NCBI RefSeq assembly: GCF_023746615.1
Contig: NZ_CP082275.1
Location: 3,224,001 to 3,288,000, forward strand
Direction: 5' to 3'
Source: Grimontia kaedaensis
GTDB lineage: Bacteria; Pseudomonadota; Gammaproteobacteria; Enterobacterales; Vibrionaceae
Length of the DNA stretch: 64,000 bases
Shown here: piece by piece, positions 40,751 to 47,475 of the stretch
Layout of the letters: each line of letters opens with the position of its first letter
Position numbering within the stretch: position 1 is the stretch's first letter
Position numbers and translations under genes: made by a program
The notes under the pieces: model-generated
The model's database searches: none
What the model was told of the DNA's origin: nothing
Seen by the model: only the letters and a program-made list of their open reading frames with translations

Positions 40751-40832
40751 CCAAGAGAAAGCGTCTCTTTGCATCTCATGTCGGACAAGGCAAAACGGTG
40801 GAGGTTAATAAAAATTCAAGAGAGAAACGATC

Positions 40833-42053
40833 ATGAGTCAGCTATATGTGGGATCTGAAGTCGGTCAATTGAAGCGTGTGATGCTTCACCGACCAGAAAG
40901 AGCGCTAAACCACCTTACACCATCTAACTACAAAGACCTCTTGTTTGATGATGTACTTGCGGTGGAACGTGCCGGAGAGGAGCACGATCAATTCGCGCAG
41001 ACCCTGCGTGACCAGGGTGTTGAAGTGCTGTTATTGCACGATCTTCTGGCCCAGACTTTAGAAGTGCCGGAAGCCAAAACCTGGTTGCTCAACACCCAGG
41101 TGGGCGAATACCGTCTTGGTCACCAGTTCGCGCATGATGTGAGAAGCTATTTAAAAAGCCTTAGTAACGAAGAGCTGGCACACATCCTTCTTGGCGGTTT
41201 GAGCTATATCGATTTTCCAAACCATTCAGCGTCGATGATGCAGGCAATGCACGAACGTATGGATTTCATCATCGACCCTCTGCCGAACCACTTGTTTACC
41301 CGTGACACTTCATGCTGGGTATATGGTGGTGTGTCCTTAAATCCAATGGCGATGCCTGCCCGTCAGCGTGAAACCAACCACCTGCGCGCCATTTACCGCT
41401 GGCATCCTCTGTTTGCGGGTCAGGACTTCATCACTTACCTTGGCGATGAACAGCGCGACTACGACAATGCCATGGTCGAAGGCGGTGATGTGCTGGTTAT
41501 CGGCAACGGTGCAGTTCTGGTGGGCATGTCTGAGCGCACGACACCACAAGGTGTGGAGGCACTGGCACGCAGCTTGTTTGCTAATGGTCAGGCAAGAGAA
41601 GTGATCGCGATTAACCTGCCAAAGCACCGCTCCTGCATGCACTTGGATACCGTGATGACTCACATGGACATCGACACTTTCTCTGTTTATCCGCAAGTAA
41701 TGCGTAGAGACCTGCAAAGCTGGCGTCTTATCAACAAAGGCAATGGTGACGTAGAAGTGAAAGAAGCTGACTACTTCCTAAATGCCATCGAAAAAGCGCT
41801 GGAATTGCCTCAGCTCAATATCATCACCACCGGCGGTGACAGCTTTGAAGCAGAGCGTGAACAGTGGAACGATGCCAACAATGTGCTGACCGTGCGCCCA
41901 GGTGTAGTGATTGGTTATGAAGGCAACGTATACACCAATGAAAAATACGACAAAGCGGGCATCACTGTTCTGCCTATCCCGGGCGACCAACTTGGCCGTG
42001 GTCGTGGCGGTGCGCGCTGCATGAGCTGCCCTATCGAACGCGAAGGGCTGTAG
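40833..42053 (+). CDS. arcA: Arginine deiminase
   Basis: A 406-residue enzyme turning arginine into citrulline and ammonia, the first step of the fermentative ADI pathway. The catalytic Cys396 is in GGARCMSCP near the C terminus. The guanidinium-binding aspartates and the catalytic His lie in FTRDTSCWV, VEGGDVLVIG and HRSCMHLDTVMTH. The next gene encodes ornithine transcarbamoylase, which could run in the catabolic direction; no carbamate kinase gene is in the window. The gene ends with a strong terminator, so argF has its own promoter. Confidence 0.96.
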   Translation: MSQLYVGSEVGQLKRVMLHRPERALNHLTPSNYKDLLFDDVLAVERAGEEHDQFAQTLRDQGVEVLLLHDLLAQTLEVPEAKTWLLNTQVGEYRLGHQFAHDVRSYLKSLSNEELAHILLGGLSYIDFPNHSASMMQAMHERMDFIIDPLPNHLFTRDTSCWVYGGVSLNPMAMPARQRETNHLRAIYRWHPLFAGQDFITYLGDEQRDYDNAMVEGGDVLVIGNGAVLVGMSERTTPQGVEALARSLFANGQAREVIAINLPKHRSCMHLDTVMTHMDIDTFSVYPQVMRRDLQSWRLINKGNGDVEVKEADYFLNAIEKALELPQLNIITTGGDSFEAEREQWNDANNVLTVRPGVVIGYEGNVYTNEKYDKAGITVLPIPGDQLGRGRGGARCMSCPIEREGL

Positions 42054-42091
42054 AAGATAACCGAACTCTCCCACTCTCCTTAACCGAACAA

Positions 42092-42118
42092 GCCACCTCA
42101 TTGCGAGGTGGCTTTTTT
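42092..42118 (+). terminator. arcA terminator
   Basis: GCCACCTC / GAGGTGGC 8-bp stem with loop ATTGC followed by TTTTTT. Confidence 0.93.
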
Positions 42119-42149
42119 CGTTTCTCCGGGAAAATGTCGACCAAACACA

Positions 42150-42201
42150 AATAAATATTTATTCAAAGGGGTTGAATTAATACTCACAAATAAGTCAGAA
42201 T
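42150..42201 (+). promoter_or_regulatory. argF: Tandem ArgR operator (two ARG boxes) with probable argF promoter
   Basis: Box 1 (42150-42167) has TAAAT-ATTT-ATTCA. Box 2 (42171-42188) has TGAAT-TAAT-ACTCA. Each differs from TGAAT-N4-ATTCA by one base. The boxes are 3 bp apart, centre to centre 21 bp, which is the spacing bound by ArgR hexamers in enterobacteria. TTGAAT (42172-42177) inside box 2 can serve as -35, with CAGAAT (42196-42201) as -10 after 18 bp. Repression by arginine is expected. Confidence 0.75.
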
Positions 42202-42230
42202 CGTGATTAATATCAAAGTGACATAAATTT

Positions 42231-42494
42231 ATACCCAAACAACCTAAAGATGCAGGATTCAGCGAGCTTGACTGGCGTCGTGATCGCGGCGTTCCTTTGT
42301 AGGTGTAGTCACCTCCATCAAAAAGGAACAACAAAGAGCACGGCGTCAGTCAACTCGCCCGAAGGGAGGGCCTCAATGCGCCCACTTCTTCGTTAAATTC
42401 TACGGAAATAGAACGACTATTCCTCGTGAAATTTGCCTCGAATTGAACGCATTGATGACCTCTGAATGCGCGCATCTTCAGATTGTTTGGGTAT
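42231..42494. mobile_element. MITE-like palindromic element, copy 2 (264 bp), inside the argF leader
   Basis: Same element as at 10376-10639: equal length, same ends (ATACCCAAACAA...TTGTTTGGGTAT) and about 10 substitutions. Its terminal repeats are 42231-42253 and 42472-42494. It begins 42 bp after the second ARG box and ends 43 bp before the argF ATG. It therefore either lies in the transcribed leader of argF, where it would fold into a long branched hairpin, or supplies a new promoter. No coding capacity. Confidence 0.8.
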
Positions 42495-42537
42495 AGGTCA
42501 CATCGCAGTAAACGGATTTTTAGAAAGGGACCTCAAC

Positions 42538-43542
42538 ATGGCATTTAATCTGCGTAACCGGAACTTTCTCAAGCTGCTGGATTTCACGCCAAAAGAAATC
42601 GCGCACCTGCTGGATCTCTCCGCAGAGTTGAAGAAAGCTAAATACGGTGGCTATGAGCAGCCTCGTCTGAAAGGCAAGAACATTGCCCTGATCTTCGAGA
42701 AAGCTTCTACCCGCACGCGATGTGCCTTCGAAGTTGCCGCCTTTGACCAAGGCGCACAGGTTTCCTATATCGGTCCATCTGGTTCGCAGATCGGTCACAA
42801 AGAGTCGATGAAAGACACTGCGCGTGTTCTTGGCCGTATGTATGACGGCATCCAATATCGCGGTTTCGGCCAGTCTATCGTTGAAGAATTGGGCCAATTT
42901 GCAGGTGTTCCAGTTTGGAATGGCCTAACTGATGAATTCCATCCAACCCAGATCCTGGCAGATTTCCTCACCATGCTTGAGCACGGTCAGGGCAAAAAGC
43001 TTTCCGAAATGAAGTTTGCTTACCTTGGCGATGCACGCAACAACATGGGTAATTCCCTGATGGTGGGTGCAGCGAAGATGGGCATGGATATCCGTCTGGT
43101 TGCCCCAAGTCAGTTCTGGCCGGAAGAAGCGCTGGTTGAAGAGTGTCAGGCGATTGCCGCTAAGACCGGTGCGCAAATTACCCTGACGGAAAGCGTGGAA
43201 GAAGGCGTTCAAGGTTGTGATTTCCTTTACACCGACGTGTGGGTTTCCATGGGTGAATCTAAAGAAGCTTGGGACGAACGTGTTGCCATCATGAAGCCTT
43301 ATCAAGTCAATATGGGCATGATCAAAGCCACAGGTAATCCAGACGTCAAATTCATGCACTGCCTGCCGGCATTCCATAATGATGAAACCACCATTGGTGC
43401 AGAGGTAGCAGAGAAATACGGCATGAAAGGGCTCGAAGTCACCGAGGACGTATTCGAATCTGAATACTCCATCGTGTTTGATGAAGCAGAAAACCGTATG
43501 CACACCATTAAAGCAGTGATGGTAGCCACGCTGGGCAGTTAA
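42538..43542 (+). CDS. argF: Ornithine carbamoyltransferase
   Basis: A 334-residue trimeric enzyme joining ornithine and carbamoyl phosphate to citrulline, or the reverse in the ADI pathway. The carbamoyl-phosphate loop is STRTR at 57-61, FHPTQ follows, and the ornithine and cysteine motif is HCLPAFHN. It is close to E. coli ArgF/ArgI in length and sequence. I chose ATG 42538 (MAFNLRNRNF); GAAAGGGA lies upstream of it. A longer in-frame start at 42466 would fall inside the repeat element. Two ARG boxes, now 350 bp upstream, suggest biosynthetic control by ArgR. Its place after arcA suggests it may also serve catabolism. Confidence 0.95.
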   Translation: MAFNLRNRNFLKLLDFTPKEIAHLLDLSAELKKAKYGGYEQPRLKGKNIALIFEKASTRTRCAFEVAAFDQGAQVSYIGPSGSQIGHKESMKDTARVLGRMYDGIQYRGFGQSIVEELGQFAGVPVWNGLTDEFHPTQILADFLTMLEHGQGKKLSEMKFAYLGDARNNMGNSLMVGAAKMGMDIRLVAPSQFWPEEALVEECQAIAAKTGAQITLTESVEEGVQGCDFLYTDVWVSMGESKEAWDERVAIMKPYQVNMGMIKATGNPDVKFMHCLPAFHNDETTIGAEVAEKYGMKGLEVTEDVFESEYSIVFDEAENRMHTIKAVMVATLGS

Positions 43543-43563
43543 CCCTATTACATCGCTCCATGA

Positions 43564-43592
43564 AGCCGCGCACCTGCGCGGCTTTTTATTTT
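43564..43592 (+). terminator. argF terminator
   Basis: AGCCGCGC / GCGCGGCT 8-bp stem with loop ACCT and tail TTTTATTTT. Confidence 0.92.
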
Positions 43593-43622
43593 ATAGGGCG
43601 ACACGATGTCATTGGCTCTGCC

Positions 43623-43663
43623 TTGCACAGGACAAAAATGGGCGTATAATCCTTCGCAATTTG
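43623..43663 (+). promoter_or_regulatory. pyrBI promoter with UTP-sensing start-site motif
   Basis: TTGCAC (-35, 43623-43628), a 16-bp spacer and a perfect TATAAT (-10, 43645-43650). Seven bases further lies AATTTG at 43658-43663, with the same spacing and sequence as the E. coli pyrBI start region. There, high UTP causes stuttering at the three T residues and aborts transcription. Confidence 0.8.
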
Positions 43664-43681
43664 TCAAAAAAACGAATCGGA

Positions 43682-43879
43682 ATGCCAACATTAGCGACAC
43701 AACTGACTGCTAAAACCTGCCGAATCTCGGCACTGGCACCGTTTTTTTGTTTTTACTGGATTCTCAAGAAAAGCCTCCTGATCGGGAGGCTTTTTTTTGA
43801 CCAAAATGTACCATCCACCATGTTGCACTGGCTGTTTTCACCTAGCCAACGCATGGAATCTGTTAAGGGAAGAGAAGAC
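43682..43879 (+). CDS. pyrL: pyrBI leader peptide frame, open into pyrB
   Basis: The leader frame starts at ATG 43682 (MPTLATQLTAKTCRIS) and crosses the T-rich pause region, read as PFFCFYW. It then runs through the attenuator and has no stop before the pyrB ATG, which is exactly 66 codons downstream in the same frame. In E. coli the 44-codon leader peptide couples ribosome position to RNA polymerase pausing. A pause hairpin TGCCGA / TCGGCA (43718-43723 with 43727-43732) precedes T7GT5. If ribosomes do not leave, a PyrB form with 66 extra residues would be made; restarting at the pyrB ATG is the alternative. Confidence 0.6.
43771..43798 (+). terminator. pyrBI attenuator
   Basis: AAGCCTCC / GGAGGCTT stem with a short loop followed by eight T, 82 bp before pyrB and inside the leader frame. 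When UTP is plentiful, RNA polymerase outruns the ribosome and stops here; when UTP is low, the pausing polymerase lets the ribosome prevent the hairpin. Confidence 0.88.
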
Positions 43880-44809
43880 ATGGCGACCTCGCTGCACAAT
43901 AAACACATCATCTCCATCCCGGAGTTGTCCCGCGAAGAACTGGAACTTATCGTTGACACTGCCGGCAAACTGAAAGCGGAACCGAACCCTACTGTGTTGA
44001 AGAACAAGGTAGTCGCGAGTTGCTTCTTCGAGGCATCAACCCGCACCCGCCTGTCTTTCGAAACCGCGGTTCAGCGTCTTGGTGGCACAGTCATTGGCTT
44101 CCCGGATGGCGGAAATACGTCTTCAGGTAAAAAAGGCGAAACCTTGTCTGACTCGGTACAGGTCATCTCTTCTTATGTTGATGCGTTCGTGATGCGTCAC
44201 CCGAAAGAAGGCGCTGCCCGTCTGGCTTCAGAGTTCTCCAAAGGTGTGCCAGTGATTAATGGCGGCGATGGCGCTAACCAACACCCAACCCAAACTCTGC
44301 TGGACCTTTTCAGCATTTACGAAACCCAAGGGCGTCTGGACAACCTGAAAGTGGCCATGGTCGGTGACCTGAAATACGGCCGTACCGTGCATTCTCTGAC
44401 TCAGGCACTGTCGAAGTTCGATAACAACCAGTTCTATTTCATTGCACCGGAAGCACTGGCGATGCCAGATTACATTCTGGAAGAGTTGGACGAGCAAGGC
44501 ATCCCTTACAGCCTGCACACCAGCATTGAAGACGTTGTGCCGGAACTCGACATCCTTTACATGACACGAGTTCAGAAAGAGCGCTTTGACGAATCCGAGT
44601 ACCAGCACATCAAAGCGGCATTCATTCTCGACACCCCTCAGCTTGCCAATGCCCGTGATAACCTCAAGGTGCTTCACCCACTGCCACGCGTAGATGAAAT
44701 CACGGTCGCTGTCGATAAAACCCCTTACGCCTACTACTTCGAGCAGGCGGAAAATGGTGTGTATGCGCGTCAGGCATTACTGGCATTGGTTATCAACGGA
44801 AGCGTTTAA
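43880..44809 (+). CDS. pyrB: Aspartate carbamoyltransferase catalytic subunit
   Basis: A 309-residue catalytic chain making carbamoyl-aspartate, the first committed step of pyrimidine synthesis. The carbamoyl-phosphate loop STRTR is at 53-57. The aspartate-binding 240s-type loop and HPLPRVDEI are present. ATG 43880 gives the usual length and N terminus (MATSLHNKHI), with GAGAAG just upstream. An in-frame extension reaches back to the leader ATG at 43682. pyrI follows after 15 bp, so the holoenzyme is the allosteric dodecamer (c6r6). Confidence 0.96.
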   Translation: MATSLHNKHIISIPELSREELELIVDTAGKLKAEPNPTVLKNKVVASCFFEASTRTRLSFETAVQRLGGTVIGFPDGGNTSSGKKGETLSDSVQVISSYVDAFVMRHPKEGAARLASEFSKGVPVINGGDGANQHPTQTLLDLFSIYETQGRLDNLKVAMVGDLKYGRTVHSLTQALSKFDNNQFYFIAPEALAMPDYILEELDEQGIPYSLHTSIEDVVPELDILYMTRVQKERFDESEYQHIKAAFILDTPQLANARDNLKVLHPLPRVDEITVAVDKTPYAYYFEQAENGVYARQALLALVINGSV

Positions 44810-44824
44810 GGCAGGAGAATCGAC

Positions 44825-45292
44825 ATGGTTAAAGAACATAAATTACAGGTTGAAGCCATCAAGAACGGCACAGTTATCGACCACATCCCTGCTAATGTTG
44901 GCTTTAAGGTCATGAAGCTGTTTAAGCTACACAAAACCAACGAACGCGTGACCGTAGGTTTGAACCTGCCTTCCTCGGCACTCGGTGCGAAAGATCTGAT
45001 CAAGATTGAAAACATCTTCGTGTCCGAAGAACAGGCACAACAACTGGCACTCTACGCCCCTAAAGCGACCGTCAACCAAATCGAGAACTACCAAGTTGTC
45101 GCGAAAATCCCGCTGACGCTGCCTAAGAGCATCTTGGGTGTGTTCCGTTGTCCTAACTCCAACTGCATCACTCACGACGAAAAAGCCGTTGAGAGCAGCT
45201 TCAACGTGATTGAGAAAGCTGATGATATCCACCTTAAGTGCAAATACTGTGAGAAGGTGTTCTCACGCGAAATCATGACAGAAAGCCACTGA
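44825..45292 (+). CDS. pyrI: Aspartate carbamoyltransferase regulatory subunit
   Basis: A 155-residue regulatory chain that binds CTP, UTP or ATP in its N-terminal domain and contacts PyrB through a zinc domain. The four zinc ligands are Cys109, Cys114, Cys139 and Cys142 (CPNSNC and CKYC). The nucleotide-site lysine and histidine region (IDHIPANVGFKVMKL) is intact. AGGAGA lies before the ATG. It is co-transcribed with pyrB and followed by a terminator. Confidence 0.97.
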   Translation: MVKEHKLQVEAIKNGTVIDHIPANVGFKVMKLFKLHKTNERVTVGLNLPSSALGAKDLIKIENIFVSEEQAQQLALYAPKATVNQIENYQVVAKIPLTLPKSILGVFRCPNSNCITHDEKAVESSFNVIEKADDIHLKCKYCEKVFSREIMTESH

Positions 45293-45309
45293 TCGTTTTC
45301 TTTGAACTG

Positions 45310-45338
45310 AAAAAGCCAGCCTTTGCGCTGGCTTTTCT
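45310..45338 (+). terminator. pyrBI terminator
   Basis: AAAAGCCAGC / GCTGGCTTTT 10-bp stem followed by CTTG; 18 bp after the pyrI stop. Confidence 0.85.
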
Positions 45339-45460
45339 TGCCCATGAGCGGAACATTACATGGTGTCGGGTATAAAATGTGATGGAATTGGGTTTACGTC
45401 AGGCGAGTCGCCATGCAGACTAACCACCCTACCGAAAAACATTGAATGAAGGATTGGTAA

Positions 45461-45850
45461 ATGACTAAAGTGCTTCACACTGAACACGCTCCAGCAGCAA
45501 TTGGCCCATACATTCAGGGCGTCGATCTGGGTAACATGGTACTGACTTCAGGCCAAATCCCAGTGAACCCAGTCACGGGTGAAGTGTCAGCAGACATCGC
45601 GGTTCAAGCACGCCAGTCTCTGGAAAACGTGAAAGCGGTTGTTGAATCTTCAGGCCTGACTGTTAGCGACATCGTTAAACTGACCGTATTCGTAAAAGAT
45701 CTGAACGACTTCGGTACTGTTAACGAGGTATATGGCAAATTCTTCGACGAGCATGGTGTAGAACACTACCCAGCACGCTCTTGTGTTGAAGTCGCTCGTC
45801 TGCCAAAAGATGTGGGTATCGAAATCGAAGCGATCGCGGTACGCAAATAA
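45461..45850 (+). CDS. ridA: Enamine/imine deaminase RidA
   Basis: A 129-residue YjgF/RidA protein that hydrolyses reactive enamines and imines made by PLP enzymes. The trimer active-site residues are in YPARSCVEVARLP (the Arg that binds the substrate carboxylate) and the C-terminal IEIEAIA. GQIPVNP and LTVFVKDLNDF are family landmarks. The downstream position next to pyrBI is conserved in gammaproteobacteria. AAGGATT precedes the ATG. Confidence 0.96.
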   Translation: MTKVLHTEHAPAAIGPYIQGVDLGNMVLTSGQIPVNPVTGEVSADIAVQARQSLENVKAVVESSGLTVSDIVKLTVFVKDLNDFGTVNEVYGKFFDEHGVEHYPARSCVEVARLPKDVGIEIEAIAVRK

Positions 45851-45886
45851 TCTTTCTAAGTCTGATGACGTTGATTGAACGAGAAT

Positions 45887-45917
45887 GAAAAAAGCGACCA
45901 AAAGGTCGCTTTTTTAT
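45887..45917. terminator. Bidirectional terminator between ridA and idi
   Basis: AAAAAAGCGACC / GGTCGCTTTTTT 12-bp stem with loop AAAA; serves both convergent genes. Confidence 0.93.
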
Positions 45918-45932
45918 TGTCACGGCAAGCAG

Positions 45933-46469
45933 TTAAGCCGCCAACTGTACTTCAATCTTGTCGACAACCTCATGGAACCAAGCCGTAAACTGCTCGGGCC
46001 TTTCACCCATAGCAACACTCATTTCCTGCTGAGGCCACCAGCGCCAGTCCATCACTTCATCAGGATTGGGAACCAAGGAGACATCATCTACCTGACAGAC
46101 AATGATTTGGTCCAACTCATGCTCAGTCAGATTGTTATCAAGTTCAGCGCGGTAGCAAAAGGATTCGCCCATCTCGAAACTGAGCGGCGCAACAATGCCA
46201 AGTTCTTCATTCAAGCGACGCTTCGCTGCAACCTCAAAAGACTCCCCTTGCATAGGGTGCGAGCAGCAGGTGTTAGTCCATAATCCACCGCTGTGATACT
46301 TACCCATTGCTCTTTGCTGGAGCAGGTATTCACGGCCATGCGGGGTTTCCCGGTAAATCATCACCGAGAATGCCAGATGCAAAAGCCCTTGCTCGTGCGC
46401 AGCCAGTTTTTCGGCAAGCCCTGTTGGCTCGCCATTTTCTGTTACCAGAACAACCTGATCTCTCAGCAT
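45933..46469 (-). CDS. idi: Isopentenyl-diphosphate delta-isomerase, type 1
   Basis: A 178-residue Nudix-fold isomerase interconverting IPP and DMAPP for isoprenoids. The catalytic cysteine lies in LWTNTCCSHP (Cys69 by alignment with E. coli), HSGG supplies a metal-binding His, and RRLNEELG is the Nudix-like helix. The catalytic Glu is in the TEHELDQII region. I placed the start at ATG 46469 (MLRDQVVLV). A longer frame back to a TTG at 46514 would begin inside the T run of the plsC terminator. The enzyme is not essential where the MEP pathway makes both isomers. Confidence 0.9.
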   Translation of the reverse strand: MLRDQVVLVTENGEPTGLAEKLAAHEQGLLHLAFSVMIYRETPHGREYLLQQRAMGKYHSGGLWTNTCCSHPMQGESFEVAAKRRLNEELGIVAPLSFEMGESFCYRAELDNNLTEHELDQIIVCQVDDVSLVPNPDEVMDWRWWPQQEMSVAMGERPEQFTAWFHEVVDKIEVQLAA

Positions 46470-46507
46470 ACCTGTCTTACTTCTCTTACAAATCAGAGGC
46501 TTCTTAA

Positions 46508-46541
46508 AACACAAAAAGGATACGCATCAGCGTATCCTTTG
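46508..46541 (-). terminator. plsC terminator
   Basis: AAAGGATACGC / GCGTATCCTTT stem followed on the - strand by TTTTTGTGTTTT; just beyond the plsC stop and upstream of idi. Confidence 0.88.
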
Positions 46542-46566
46542 GTTTTCACAATTACTGAGTAGTCTA

Positions 46567-47292
46567 TTACTTCTTGTTGAGCTCGGCTACTTCTGCGTCC
46601 AATTCTGCCAGTTTGGCCGCCATGATGTCATGACACTTCTTCGCCAATTCGCGCACATTGTCTTTGTCATAGCCTTCGATAGAAATCGGATCCATCACTT
46701 CTACAATGATGTGTCCGTTATCGCCAAGTGAAGCACTCAGGTGCTTAGTTGAGCTACATACGATAGGAACGATAGGCACGCCTGCACCAATGGCTGCATG
46801 GAACGCACCGGTTTTGAATGGCAACAGACCACGGCCGCGTGAACGGGTACCTTCTGGGAACAGCCAAACAGAGACGTCATTGTCTTTGATTTGGTCAACC
46901 ACCTGACCAATAGTACCGACTGCTTTACTGCGGTTGTTGCGGTCAATCAGGATGTTACCGGTCAGCCAGTACAAGGTGCCGAAAATAGGAATGTATGCGA
47001 GGCTTTTCTTACCTACGGTCACTGCGCGCGGGCGAACAGCATTTGATACGGTCACCAAGTCCCAGTTGCTCTGGTGGTTAGCGATGTAAACACAGGTGCC
47101 AACGTCTTTTGATGCTTCAGACTGGCGCAGGTCAAGCTTGATACCAAACAGGGAAGAAAGCTTGCCGAACATGCGGCCGAAAGTATAAACGTGCTTTGGA
47201 TTTCTCGGGCTGAACAGGCAGTAACCACAACCGAATACAAGCATGAAAATCGCAAACAACGCGACAGCCAGCAGTCGCAGTATAAAGTACAT
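46567..47292 (-). CDS. plsC: 1-acylglycerol-3-phosphate O-acyltransferase
   Basis: A 241-residue inner-membrane enzyme making phosphatidic acid. An N-terminal hydrophobic helix (about 3-25) is followed by the acyltransferase motifs NHQSNWD at 72-78 (His73 and Asp78 catalytic) and FPEGTRSRG for glycerol-phosphate binding. The C-terminal tail (about 205-241) is charged. A single gene, closed by its own terminator. Confidence 0.94.
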   Translation of the reverse strand: MYFILRLLAVALFAIFMLVFGCGYCLFSPRNPKHVYTFGRMFGKLSSLFGIKLDLRQSEASKDVGTCVYIANHQSNWDLVTVSNAVRPRAVTVGKKSLAYIPIFGTLYWLTGNILIDRNNRSKAVGTIGQVVDQIKDNDVSVWLFPEGTRSRGRGLLPFKTGAFHAAIGAGVPIVPIVCSSTKHLSASLGDNGHIIVEVMDPISIEGYDKDNVRELAKKCHDIMAAKLAELDAEVAELNKK

Positions 47293-47445
47293 TCAAATTC
47301 TCCTAACACCATTTAGCCGCAAAGAATCAGGCTGTTGGCCTGGGGGCGGTCGGGTAAAAATTACAGCGTACACTTGTTCGCTTAAATTGGCTGCGACTAG
47401 TATACGCATGCATTGACAAAAATCATCAACCTTCGGTTAACAAGA

Positions 47446-47475
47446 CGAAAAAAAGCCCTCCGTAGAGGGCTTTTC
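47446..47475 (-). terminator. parC terminator
   Basis: AGCCCTC / GAGGGCT stem with loop CGTA and a seven-base T run on the - strand. Confidence 0.87.
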
